Positions 1 to 11,397 of a stretch of DNA of 64,000 nt are shown in pieces. Where the stretch lies: contig VJWN01000007.1 of NCBI GenBank assembly GCA_007644065.1, forward strand, positions 992,001 through 1,056,000, written 5' to 3'. Made by a program: the position numbers and the translations under genes. The number at the start of each line of letters is the position of its first letter. Within the stretch, counting starts at the first letter, position 1. This stretch comes from Margaritispora aquatica (taxonomy: Eukaryota > Ascomycota > Leotiomycetes > Helotiales > Discinellaceae). The notes beneath the pieces are model-generated. The model was not told the origin of the DNA. It saw only the letters and a program-made list of their open reading frames with translations, and did no database searches.

Positions 1-3000
1 AGGGGAAGAAGGAAACTGGAGGAAACATGCCATGTTCATATATCCCGACAACAGCTGGACTCGAACCGGGCTGTCATCGAGGATCGCTGGGTCAAACCTA
101 GCGCTGTGAGGCGTCGAATAAGAAATCATGTTTGGGCCTGAACACCCCTTGTGGAAATTGTGAGGGATCTTCTGGCAGAAAACAAAAGTTGAGTTGGAAA
201 CAGTCCGCCAATGATCTTCAGCGCATGGCTGAGCGTCTGTAAGAGCACTATACTCTGTCCAGACTAGTCAACTGCACTCTGCAAGGAACGGGTGATCGCC
301 ATATGTTCTTTTTGCTGTCCCTGACTACTCCTTTGTGGAGAAGAATCTTTTGCTCGGCCCCAAAAATCAACCTTTACGGCCCATCATTTCCTGCAAGTTC
401 CTGAGCTTGAACTGCCAAGAGACGGGCGCAAAGTTGTGGTTCATGGGGAAATCAACCACTTTTTTTCTTTTTTAAGACCAGCAAAAACTAGACGAGCATC
501 AATGCATCTTTGTATCGCGTGATGAAAGCAATGAAGTTGACCGTGAACGTGAACGTGAAACACCTGTTTTTGTTCAAGTTGAGGGGTTCTTTGTAACCGC
601 CATATCGTGCCTAAATGTGGTTCTCTCAGGTAGGGTAAACACATGTGATCTCATGCAGTGGCATGTTGTGTGATGGCATCAGAGAATGGCATTCTCGTGG
701 ATACTGTTGTGGCGTCAAATACAATAATGCTTTTTAAGGTTAAACCTTTCGGAACCGGCAGAAGTTTGAAATAAGTTAGGCTGGTGCGCTGGTGAAAGAC
801 TGGAGAACTTGAACTTGAGAATGGAGACGAAAAGGTTTAAAAATAGGGGCAAGGGACAAAGCCGATCCTTTGAAAGGCGGGATATCAGGTGATTCGTATA
901 TCAAGGAACCTGGAAATGAGATGAAAGCGGCTGTTCCCACTTCCCACCTACCACTTCCCACTTCCCACCAAAAAGTCGGTACGAGTAACCTTCCTGATGA
1001 GCAGTAGCTTGGACCATTTATGTGCAGTGTCGGACCAATGATGCATAATGCTCGTCGGAATGCAACCAAACCAACATAGCGTTGGTGCTGAAGAAATCTC
1101 GACTTCTTCAAATGCATGAAAGCTTAACCCTCCTTGCCTTTGAGTCGTGTACGGTGCACCCTGTAATCCCGTTTTGTTGACAATTTTTGGCTTTCAGCCG
1201 TTGTGTTGGGGTTCGGAATACGATCAAGGCAGGCTTCTTTTTCGAGATGAATTCCGAAGATTTGCTCGGGGAACACGAGTTCGAATTTCGATATTCTTGA
1301 GAATGCCGTGGGGCTCAAAAGACGGGTTGCACCCAGAAAGGATGAGGCGCAACCACATATATTTTGTGTATCGTCCCCCGCGCACTGATATTGATACCAA
1401 GGCCAATCAAACTTCCACAAAGCTTCTGTATTGGGTTCAAGAATTGCCTGTTGCTCAGTCGACTCCAAAAAGGCAAGGCATTGCAAGCCTCTCAACCGCA
1501 TAAGCTCTGATCGCATTCCACGGTTGAGTCAATGCAAATCTCAACGGCCTTTTAAAAGAAGTCTCGGCTGCGAGGTCTTATTTGGGCGTGTTGTTGTTAC
1601 CCTTTTGGTTAGAGAGATCTTTCAGCTGGTAGTCTGTTATCTATTGAAGGCAGCTCCTCTTCCAAACCCCCCAAAAATCGCTTGCGATAGCCAACAACGT
1701 GCCGGCAGTGCCAAGTGGTGCTGTTACAACTGTATTGTTCTGAACTTTCTTTGTACGGAATGACTTTCCTCGCTGATGCTGCCACAAAGATGGAATGCTC
1801 CGATCGAATCCGCGCGTTCCTTCTTTAGTCCAAGAACCTTTACAAAGTGATTGTGAGTTGAAAGAAGCATATGACTTCTGCAATAGACAGACTGAATGTA
1901 CATTCTAGGCATCTGTGTCTTGAATATGGTAGAAGTCATCCATGTTCTGCTTTTGTTAGTATGCAAGATTGAAACTGACTGTTCAAGGACATCAATTTTT
2001 CAAGTAAACCTAGAAATATCTGATGACTCTTGTTGTTGGGTTCAGCAATTCCCAATTGATATCCAATACCACTGCAGAGTCCAAATGAGTAGAAAGATGT
2101 CGCTGCCCAAACCATTGTTGATCTGGAAAAAATCCACTTTCACTGTACGCCTGGTAGGTTAATTGAATGTCAACTTTTGAGGATCCTCCCTAGCTAACAA
2201 CTGTATCTCAGCATTGGGCAGCCGATTTTATGCCATGCATTCTGCGAGGCTGTACACTTTCAATGTTGACGCTGGAATTCAGAGATATAGACATGTAGAA
2301 GCTAATTATCTCGAAGGAAGGTCATAATCTTGACGCTGCAAGATCTATCTGAACAATGCATTCTTCAATAAATGCGAGCGAACGCCAAGAGTGCAAGAAT
2401 AGAGCTGCGAAGCAAGTCATTGGATGAACTTGAAGAGTAGAAGACCGAGCTGTGTCACCTGCCTCGATGGTAGCTGCTTCGCAAGTTTGCTTAATCCAGC
2501 AACATATTCCTTGAGATCTTGGTATTCTGTGAGTTCATGATGATCATGCCGAAAAGAAAGTACATCGACACTGAGTCACTCATCGTTCTAATGCCTCAGT
2601 TAGCCTAATTTCCATCTGATCACACAGGTAGCTCTCGATTATTGGTCACAGCTTCCAAATACCTAAACATATCAAACAATTACCCTTGGTAATTTTGTTA
2701 CCCAACCTAGAAGTGGTTGTCATAACTAGATTTTGCTACGGGTTGTCTAATTAGGTGTGGTTCCTGGTCAGAATGCTCATTTGACCCAAGGCGAATGAAT
2801 CCTTAATCCTTAATCATCTCTGAAATTATCCAAATGATATCTTGGCATTGGCCCGGCTATTTTGACTGTAGAAGCACCTGCAGATCTGTAGCTATGACTA
2901 TCTCTGCATGGTCCTTGTGGTGATGTAAGGTTTTCTAGCAATCTATGAGGGGCAAAACCATGCAGATTTTCTCGGGCATGGAAGACAGTGAGTATTGCAG

Positions 3001-3351
3001 CAACGATATCCTTGAGTTTATCATTAAATACAAACTGGTTAGTTATTGTTAGATTCTTTCTAGAGCACTATGTCTCAGGAACGAAGGTAAGTTGGTTGGT
3101 ACCTACCTGGTAATGGAGAAAGTCTGTGGCATGTCGCGTCGCTTACTGTGGGGCCGGACTTTAACCTCAACCTTATTCTTACTTCTCTCTTTCTTTCATA
3201 TATCATTAAAAGCTATCTTTTCCATATTTTCTCAGGATCATGAACCAAACTTCCGAGATATGAAATTATTGTATTGCGTGAGTTTCATTCAGCCAATTGC
3301 GATAATTGGCAGTGGATAAATGTAACTTCAGCCCTGTGAACGACCCTGCCC
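1..3351. other. Gene-free left flank
   Basis: No reading frame here shows a recognisable domain, signal peptide or consistent splice structure; open frames stay below about 130 codons and overlap each other on both strands. A small array of TCCCACT/TCCCACC units lies near 932-968. The stretch directly before 3352 is presumably the promoter and leader of the zinc-cluster regulator, but I see no clear TATA element. Confidence 0.6.
932..968. repeat. Short CTTCCCAC-type tandem repeat
   Basis: The motif TTCCCAC recurs about four to five times within 40 nt, with small variations (CACCTACCA in the middle). It is a minor low-complexity tract without an evident function. Confidence 0.6.
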
Positions 3352-5154
3352 ATGCACAAAGCTGAGCCACAGAACCACAACATGGATGACTTTCGCCAGC
3401 TTGAACATGATTATCGTCAATTCAAGAACAACGCCAGCGGTGGAACTCACATCATGAATGGAACATTTGGAGATGCGCTTTGGCTTGGTGATGTTGTAAA
3501 CACACCTATGGCATCGACAGTATATTCAGAAGAACCCAGCAGTATAGATGGCCAGGCAGCAGTCTCATCGGAGAGCAATACACAAACACCTCCATCAACA
3601 TCATCATCTCCAGGAAATGTGACTTCCCAGGCAATATCAAGCATTCCACTTCGAGAAAAACCTGCGTCTTCGCCAATGAGTCTTGTAACTAGAGAAGTGC
3701 CGAGAGAGTGTGCGATTTCCACACCTTCACAATCAACCGAGCATGCAAGGCCACGGATAGGACATAGAAAAAGCAGAGCTGGATGTTTCAACTGCAAGAG
3801 AAGGTATGTGACTCCAAGACTAACATAAGCAGCAGCTCACAAAATTCAAGAAAGATCAAGGTATGTGGTCATCGTTTCTAGTTGCCGTGAACCATATGCT
3901 TAGGTCTATTTAGTGCCAAGAAAACCAACCCGAATGTCACAATTGCATGAGAAAGAATCTCAGATGTGTTTACCCGGTCCCTAAGACTATGGCAGCTCTG
4001 AGAGATTCCGCGATATATTCACCCAGTCCAATGAGTGCGGTCAACCTCCAAGCTACACCACAGATCTTTACCTTGGCCGATATGCGTCTTTTTCATCACT
4101 TCTTGTTGGATGCTTACCCTCATTTACCTGTTGGGAATGACTCCACCTGGCTTTCGCATGTACCTTTACTCGCCCATCATGTAGGTACACTTTCCCTTGA
4201 GTCATAGTCTTCATCGTAATTTAGGTACTGACCAATTTCCCTAGAACGAATTTCTCATGCATGGGATTCTGGCATTGGCTGCTTCTCATTTAGAGATTCT
4301 GACGCATGCTCCTTTAGCTACAGCAGCAATGTACCACCGAATGCTGGCCATCAGAGGCACTAATGAGGCCATGTCAAAGATCAATCGGACAGGTAGTGAT
4401 GGCGATGCATTACTAGCTTCATGCTATCTGCTGACTTTTCAATCAACCTACATGGACGATGGTATTAACGAATTCTTCCTTTTCGTTCGAGGCTGTAGTC
4501 TTGTGGCTGGTCAGCTGAATGCTGAGAATATTCCAACCGTATTCCTCTTACATGAAGGCTCGCACTTTAAGTTCATGGAAGACAAGCTCCAAGACCTCCC
4601 TATCATCCACTGTGAGCTGTTAGATGGCGCGGAGAGGTCTCTACTAGCCCTGCCAGCCTTGTTCACATCACCAGTACATTTCAAGGCTTGGAACTTGCTG
4701 ATACAATGTATACACGGGATCCGGAAATCCTCTTTAGTTGGTACGTGAACATCCGATCACGCAAAGTGTATTCACTAATTTCGCAGGTTACTTCATGTTC
4801 ATTACCATATACGCCGGGATCATCAATTTCAGCAAGGAGGAGTTTGCAGATTTTACAGATTTGAATAACGAGATATCGAGAGTCATAATTGCTCACTTCT
4901 TCTCGATTCAGATGATGCTATTTCCGATTTTGGATCGAGAATGGTCAGGGCGAAGCAAGCTTACTCCATCGCGGACAAATGTCACCTGGGTATCGTCCAT
5001 TCGCGAAAACCTCCCTCCTAGCTTCCGACACCTGGCTGACTGGCCGAACGAAATCATGAAAACTGTTCAAGATGAGCTGCGTGGCAAGGACAGCGTAGTT
5101 CCAAGATTGCAGGTTTTACGAAAGAAAGAAGGTTTGAGCAGGAATATTGCCTAG
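3352..5154 (+). CDS. Upc2-like Zn2Cys6 transcription factor
   Basis: Nuclear DNA-binding regulator. Five exons (3352-3803, 3851-3860, 3914-4180, 4245-4740, 4787-5154) give 530 aa. After a Ser/Thr-rich, probably disordered N-terminus comes a basic HRKSRAG stretch and a perfect zinc cluster with Cys at 145, 148, 155, 162, 165 and 172 (C-x2-C-x6-C-x6-C-x2-C-x6-C), ending CVYP. The rest matches the helical middle region of Upc2/Ecm22-type sterol regulators, including NEFLMHGILALAASHL. The second exon is only 10 nt and supplies the KIK of the cluster; skipping it would destroy Cys spacing. Phases of all junctions agree. The RTA1-like gene lies tail to tail 208 nt downstream, which suits a lipid or sterol stress role, but the target genes are unknown. 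Family assignment is firm, the sterol role is inference. Confidence 0.9.
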
Positions 5155-5362
5155 ATTGTAGTTTTGAGCATTCTGACTTGTAGCGGGTCTGGATATAGTA
5201 AAGTACAGAGTTTTGAAAACCATCGTCTATCTAACATGACTAAGGAAAAGTACGGTGTACAGTATACAAATATAACGGTGCTGATCTAAAGGTCGAAAAA
5301 AAATTATCTTCCGCCTCATTCCTGGCTGTCTCTTCCACCCTTTACCTATCAATCTAACTCTC

Positions 5363-6367
5363 TCAAACCCTTGATGCTTCGATGTTTTCATCCATCTGAA
5401 CCTCAGTCTCATGGCCTTTATTGTGCTCGCCCGAGAAGTACTGTGCAGGGAACCAAACACAAAAGACTGCAATAGCAGGGACCATTGGAACTGATTCAAA
5501 GACAAAGAACAGCCACTCGTGGGTGAACGGATATCCAAAGATACCCAACGAGAACTCAATCACACGATAGATGGAACGAATCTGTTCACAATCAGCACTC
5601 ATCTCCCTTTCCAAACGTGATTTTTCAACTTACCACGATCAGCCCACTGGAAATATACACAGCCATCAACACCTTTCTCCACCCCTCACCCGCATCGCTT
5701 CTCACACCCCCCTCTTCCTTCGTCAACCTATGAAATCTGACCACAATAGCTATGAAGAACAAAAATGTGGCAACTTGCGTGCACAGCCCGACGATGAGCG
5801 TATTTGTCCCGATCGTCAGTGTTGTGCCAGCCCAGCTCTGCGAACTCGCTATTCCTGTCCCAGACACCTGAATCAAAAAGGAGACAATATCGCAAATGAC
5901 GAAAATGCGTGTCAGGTGTGCTACGGGGATGCGGTAGATGTGTTTCTTTTCTGATGGGAGCACACGCAAGCAGAGGCGTGATATCAGGAGGTAGTTGCCT
6001 GCTCCAATGAAGAGAGGTGCGAGGACTATGAAAGAGGATTGTATTGCGTATGGAGGCTTTCACAATGACTGTTAGTCTATTTTCAAATCCACTCGAACTC
6101 GTTGGAGAGACAGAGAAGCGAGAAACTTACTATCTGACTCAGGTTTTTGCAAGCGATAGCTCTTACAATATATCCAGCTACTTCGAGGAAGGAACCGAAC
6201 AACACGACAATGAAGTATCTTGCGCGATACTTGATGAGAGTTTGGTAGCAGAGTACCACCGTGGGTATCAGGTAAATGATGGCGAAGACGATGGAAGCAG
6301 AAAGGGTCGGAGTGTAAAGCCAGATGGACCCAGGCTCTGTGACAGGTATCTCTGGCGACGAAGACAT
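5363..6367 (-). CDS. RTA1-like (lipid-translocating exporter family) membrane protein
   Basis: Three exons on the minus strand (6131-6367, 5634-6056, 5581 down to 5363; introns of 74 and 52 nt) give 292 aa. The protein is almost entirely hydrophobic with about seven membrane segments. Family hallmarks are visible: LEVAGYIVR at residues 61-69, PPYAIQSS just after the first splice, and IRSIYRVIEF at 221-230 followed by HEW. RTA1-like proteins of fungi are linked to resistance against sterol-pathway or lipid-active compounds (yeast Rta1, Rsb1); the actual substrate here is unknown. I start at the ATG giving MSSSPEIPV because upstream in-frame sequence has no ATG. It is convergent with the Upc2-like regulator, and yeast and Candida RTA genes are known to respond to such regulators, so a functional link is plausible. 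Confidence 0.9.
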
Positions 6368-8152
6368 GCTTAATTTTCTCGACAATATTGTAGTTAAAAC
6401 TTTGGAATCTTTGTTTATGATGTTCTAATCTTGATCTCGAGCTATTCAAGCCCGAGAAGCAGCTCGTAATATACCCTTCAAAACCATCCTCTCCTAGATC
6501 TTCGAACCCATCACAGCCCCCCAGGCAAAGCAGGCAGCAAGATAGCTCGAGCATCTCAATCTGCCCAAACAGACATAAAACTACGCATTTTCTCGCATTG
6601 AGCCACATTGGAATGCGATAGATATCATGCCAACTCACGCCCCAATCTCATTATCACAGACGCATGGCTTAGCTAGATCTGATTGGTGCGCCGAGTTGGT
6701 GGCTTCGCATTCTCTCGCATCCCACAACTGAGGTTCTTGGCGGGGAAGCGGTGCCGTCAGCGCGGGAAGTGGGATTGTGCCGTTGTGTAAGGCTGTGGTG
6801 TTATGGTGTGCCAGTCACAGATGCATATCGGTGGGGTGCAAAATCGGGCTCTTGGGTTTGGAGGCGCGATCACTGGGTGGGCTGTGGTTTGTGGGATGTT
6901 TCGATGTTGAAGATTGCTTGTTTGGGTTAGATTTGTTGGCTGTGTATGCGGGACTAGCTTGGGGTTATGGAATGGCGATGCAAAACTGGGAGAGAACTTG
7001 GAGTTGATGGTGTTATGAAAGGCGATTGGTTGACTTGGAGGTGCCTCGTTTGAGTAAAATCCGAAAGTAGGGCGCCCACCATGAGCACACTTCTTCATAT
7101 CGAAAACTTCGTGGGAATTGCTAATTTTACTATACTCGCTGTACCACGGAGTCGCAAGTCTCGTCAACCGTGGACTTTGGAGAGAATTTTCAATTTCAAG
7201 TATAGAATGGGTGCCGAGTTATCGATTGCATTCTTTTGCGGTTGACAAACTTAGATCTTTCTCTCCCTTGCACCGTACACACGTACAGAAGAAAATCTTC
7301 CCTAAAGTGCCTTTTGTATGACAAAGGCTACTAGAGCTATTGACCTGGACCTCAAGAGTGGCATTGTTTCATAGGACATTACGGTTAGGTTTATCGAAAT
7401 TTACGAAATATTCCACAACCAGCATCATCCGAGAAGGGCAAGGAAACAGCTTAATCATTCACAAAGAGCTCATGTGATACACATCGAAATATCTTGAGAC
7501 TACTTGACAGTAGTTGAAATACTGACAGTAGTAAACCCTGATGTGGATAAACAAAATCAGTTGTTCTGGGTCCGATATCCTGAAACTCAATCACCTTCAT
7601 TGTAAAGTTTTGAACTATTCGTGTTCTCGAGAAAATCTTCATGAATGTCCGCAGAGCATCCATGTGATGCAGATTTCCCAGTTTTCCCGGATAAGAAGTA
7701 ACAGAGGTTGCTGAGCGAGTTCTTATATTTCGGCTTCTGGGCCAAACGGAGGCTGCTTTGGTACCAGGCGCTATTCAGGTGGCTGAGCGGTATGTTGTGG
7801 GGTAGAATTTCTGGATTTTTTCCTAGCTGCAGAAGCTGTCTATAGTTCTGGAGTTTGAGGGTTTGTTATTTAGCCCAGATATTGGGATGATTGTGCTTCT
7901 GTTCAGGTATGACTTAAGCTCTTGGTCTAATCGTTGAATAAACCATACTGGATGTGATGTGGAATGGGAGTGTTGGGAAAAATTAACAATGGCTAAGATG
8001 TAACAATTCTGACGGCGAGGATTTTCTCAACCTAAAATCACTTGCAATCCATCTACGATATCCACTAAAATGATGGGCTTACGGCATAATATCAAAAACT
8101 GATCTAATATTCCATACACGTAATATATACCTACAGTTCTTCTACACACGAT
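6368..8152. other. Intergenic region, no gene seen
   Basis: This 1.8-kb spacer lies upstream of the RTA1-like gene and downstream of the peroxiredoxin gene. Open frames such as the ones near 6757-7167 and 7451-7663 show no domain, no hydrophobic signal and no supporting splice pattern. The first several hundred bases should contain the RTA1-like promoter. Confidence 0.6.
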
Positions 8153-9040
8153 CTAAATCTTAGTGAACCTCAAATATGGCCTTACCTCCCTGATCTCACC
8201 AAACTTCTTCTTCGCGTCCGCAGTGCTCACTGTAGGTGGCACAATAACATCGTCACCTACAACCCAATTAATTGGCGTCGTAATTCCCTTCTTATCTGCA
8301 GTCTGCAAAGAGTCAATGACTCTCAGAACCTCTGTTGTATTCCGTCCACAGCTAGCGGGGTACATCATTGTTAAACGGATCTTCTTAGCTGGGTCGATAA
8401 TGAAGACCGAGCGAATGGTGAATGCAATGCCCTTCTCGTCGATATTGTTAAGATCCTGCGCATCAACCATGTCGTAGAGGAAGGCAACCTTGCGGTCCGC
8501 GTCTGCTATGATGGGAAAGGTTAGGGTAGTGGAAGAAATATCGTTGATGTCTTCGATCCATTTGGCGTGAGAATCGAGTCCATTGGCACTCTATGGTTGC
8601 TTTTGTCAGGGCAGCTCTGTAATTGGTAAATGGTCGATCAACGTACCAGGCCAATCATTTTAACGCCCCTCTTCTCGAATTCATCTTTCATCTTTGCAAA
8701 TGCACCCAGTTCGGTTGTGCATACTGGTGTGAAGTCTGCTGGGTGAGAGAACAGAATGCCCCACTTGTCTCCAAGATATTGATGAAAATCGAGGTCGCCA
8801 TGTGTCGTTTTGGCCGTGAAGTTTGGTGCTAATACCAATCAGCGTGAACTTTCATCCTTCTACTCATCTAGAGAACTTACCAGTAGAACCAAGACGCAAT
8901 CGGGGTTGTTCTCCAGCTGGTGTAGCGAGGAACCTTCGGAATAGAGGAGCAACAGGCTTTTGAAGCTGTGCAGGACGCAATGAGGCAGTACGGAGAGCGT
9001 GGAAAGCTCGCGGAGCTGTACGGGATGCCAGGAAAGACAT
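8153..9040 (-). CDS. Mitochondrial 1-Cys peroxiredoxin (Prx6/Prx1 type)
   Basis: Reduces hydrogen peroxide and organic or lipid peroxides with a single peroxidatic cysteine. Three exons (8881-9040, 8647-8828, 8153-8590; introns of 52 and 56 nt) give 259 aa. Residues 1-45 are rich in Arg, Ala and Ser without acidic residues, a typical mitochondrial presequence. The thioredoxin-fold core begins near LGSTAPNF; the active site is PADFTPVC with the peroxidatic Cys at 90. There is no resolving Cys in the C-terminal arm, and the long C-terminal domain (WVVGDDVIVPP, then RPYLRFTKI) is the one expected of the 1-Cys class. Length is normal for mitochondrial Prx1 homologues. No clear partner gene is adjacent. 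Identification is secure; mitochondrial location is inferred from the presequence. Confidence 0.95.
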
Positions 9041-9386
9041 ATTTGATGTTGAATGAGTGCCTTTGAAAGAGACTACTTCTTAATATCGAGAACGGAAAAT
9101 GCTGTGATGGCATCATCAAGGGCGTTTCACCGTCATGTGACTTGGTGGGGTTCTTTACTGTCACTTTAGAGTTTGTACTACAACTCTATTTCAACTTCAC
9201 TACCGGTCGACTAGAGGACAAGGAAGCTTTATATGAATGACTGAAGATATACCGTTTCTTCACCTAACTAATCTCAGAGATGGTTGGTCAAAGTGGTTCC
9301 TTGAGATGGCATTGATCAACCAAGGCAAACAAAATGTTATGTTTAGATTCTCTTCAATTATCACATTATGTATTCAAGCCTCAAAT
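9041..9386. promoter_or_regulatory. Short spacer with probable peroxiredoxin promoter
   Basis: The spacer lies between the start of the peroxiredoxin gene and the end of the next minus-strand gene. On the minus strand a TATAAAG-like element occurs near 9226-9232, roughly 190 nt before the peroxiredoxin ATG. Nothing else stands out. Confidence 0.35.
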
Positions 9387-10603
9387 TTATAAACAGCCCT
9401 GTCTCAAGGCTCTTTTCGCGATTCCTGGCTCAGGTCCGATCATATCAGGATACTTCCACCTGAAGCCGTATTTCATCCACGCCTTGAACTTCTCTCGCTT
9501 CTTCATGGCATTCCACTTCTCCAACAGCTCGGCCTGCTCCTCTGGACTTTTCGCCTTGTACGTCGGTCCCACGAAGCAGAGGAAAATGATGCTGATGCAG
9601 CACCATGAGTACGGTAGTCCTCTCTTGCGGTGTTGTCCCAGCATCAATCCCTTGAACGACAACCAGTTTTCCCACATTCCGATGATCAGCCATATCAGAA
9701 TCCATCCCACTGGAACCAAAATAACAATCAAAATGAAGTCGCGTAGCCAATAATTCTCGTCGCTATCATAGTAATTGCTACTGCTGCCTGAGTATGACGA
9801 ATACCGCTCATATACGAAGGTGGTGCTGCATGGTGGTGCAGATTCCGTCGAAGCTGCTGCTGTTGGGCAGTACAACGTAGGTGTATAGCAAGAGGAAAGT
9901 CCATAAGGTGCATAGTTGCTCGAAGCAGATGCTAGGTCAGATGGATCAACATCGGTAGGGTTCACAAGAGCTAAGACTCGTGTAGTTGCTGATGGGTTTA
10001 GATGGGCGTATGTGCGTGTTGTTGCAGATGATATCAATGTCACAGGAACCGAAACAATATCTGGGACGTAAATCGGCACCGTAGTGGTAAAGGTCCAATT
10101 CTGACCGGTGCATGTCGCAGATGGCGCATATGTGATTGGAACGACATAGCTGCTGTATGATGAAGCGTAGTTCTCTGTGAGTCGCTGTCCGGTGGGAAGA
10201 AGCACCTCAACAATCGTCACATGCTTCTCATATCCAGAAGTTGTGATTGTGGAAATAGCCTAATAAGTTTGAAGTCCTCCAGTCAGTTTATTTCAACTAA
10301 TTTAGGATGCAGAAGTGGAGTCGGGGTAGAAGCCCAAGCCGTGTTTTATCGACTTTGAATGTCAAGCCAAAGAAACACCCCTAGATGTAATTGAAGAGAT
10401 GGAGGGAGACTTACAGAAACACCAGCGGTTGGTGATGCAACAGCGCGGGTGTACGTGTACACTGACTCTGGAACCGTGGTATATGACCGGGTGTACCCAT
10501 TGTAAGTATACACAGACAAGACGACGTAACTTGTAACAACGTATGGTGCAGCAGAAACAAAAGTTGCAAGCGCAAGAAGCGCGGGTATCAAAGATAATCT
10601 CAT
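9387..10603 (-). CDS. Secreted/membrane-anchored fungal protein of unknown function
   Basis: Two exons (10415-10603 and 9387-10259, one 155-nt intron) give 353 aa. The N-terminus MRLSLIPALLALATFVSA is a clear signal peptide. The extracellular part, about residues 19-230, is rich in Ser, Thr, Tyr and Val (many VVTSY/TTRTY-like strings) with a few cysteines (CTGQNWTF, CYTPTLYC). Two hydrophobic segments follow near 236-258 and 275-292, then a charged C-terminal tail with an Lys/Glu-rich stretch (KAKSPEEQAELLEKW) that should face the cytosol. That layout suggests a cell-surface or wall-stress-type membrane protein, but I recognise no named family and propose no function. The intron is longer than the local norm, so a small extra exon cannot be excluded. 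Confidence 0.75.
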
Positions 10604-11023
10604 TATGGTATTTACTGAGCGAATGGACAAGTATTGACCCTCTCCAGAGTAAGTTGATAAGCAAGAAAGATGCGCTTGAACGAGTGTCGCGTGGTTATTT
10701 CACACCATCAAAGAAAAGTGGGAAAGGAATTCTTTAAATTGTTCTTGAAGCTGTCGAGATTCTAGGTGCTGCGCCGCAGAAGAGAAAATTACGAGGTTCG
10801 GCTGTTTTGCCACTTGAGGCGACATCCGTATCCCGTTTTAGCGATTTCAGGGGACAGGACCAACAACAGCAGAGATGAGACTCTTGGCAACACCCATCTT
10901 CCGTATAAGATTGTCCCACCAAGGCTGAAGCCTGGTAGATCAGAGACATGGAGAAATCTGCTTATGAGATGATTCATATATTCCTTCAACGTGCCACTTC
11001 TTGACTCATACCTCCATCTACCA
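10604..11023. other. Intergenic spacer, no gene seen
   Basis: This 420-nt spacer separates two minus-strand genes. It should hold the promoter of the surface-protein gene at its left end. No coding signal or repeat is apparent. Confidence 0.5.
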
Positions 11024-11397
11024 TCAAGATCTAGCGAATTTGAAGCCCTCGACTCCAGTGAGAATTTCCAAAGTTTGTGGTTCCAATGCCATCTCAGATA
11101 CAGCACTGATGAATGGGAGGTAGTATTCTTTCTTCGATTGTACCTGTTGATTCGCGTTAAAAACCATTCTCTCGTTTATCTGAGAGGAAGACATACCGAG
11201 CCCATATACTCCAAATCGCAATCCCAGATCTCAACCATTCTCACCACGCCTGGTGGTCCCATGACCTCGAAGACATTGATATACAGACATTTCTCCTCCT
11301 TTACGAGATGGGCGTGGATGACTTTCAATGCCTCGTAGAATGCGGGCAGCTTGGTTGGTTCGATTTTGACAGTGATGTGGACTGTCAGTGGTGCCAT
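11024..11397 (-). CDS. Small ABM-like dimeric alpha/beta-barrel protein
   Basis: Two exons (11197-11397 and 11024-11143, a 53-nt intron with GTATGT donor and AACAG acceptor) give 106 aa. The start MAPLTVHITVKI is an edge beta strand, followed by the helix EPTKLPAFYEALKVIHAHL and the strands CLYINVFEV and RMVEIWDC. This strand-helix-strand order, and the total length of about 100 aa, are those of antibiotic-biosynthesis-monooxygenase (ABM/EthD-like) ferredoxin folds. Such proteins act as cofactor-free monooxygenases, heme-degrading enzymes or structural dimers, so the reaction cannot be named. The gene is divergently placed from the short-chain dehydrogenase, with TATA-like elements on both sides, which suggests shared control. 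Fold assignment is moderately confident; function is open. Confidence 0.8.

Noticed and set aside
50..125. tRNA-like B-box on the minus strand (GGTTCGAGTCC) near the left edge
   Set aside because: The T stem around it has two mismatches, there is no matching A box, and no acceptor or anticodon stem can be drawn.
776..1516. Overlapping open frames of 110-130 codons on both strands
   Set aside because: No domain, signal peptide or splice structure; they overlap in several frames, as expected by chance.
6072..6638. 188-codon minus-strand frame
   Set aside because: It runs across the first exon and intron of the RTA1-like gene in another frame, and its content has no sense.
7451..7663. 70-codon minus-strand frame starting MDALRTFMKIF
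   Set aside because: Too short and without family features or neighbouring exons.
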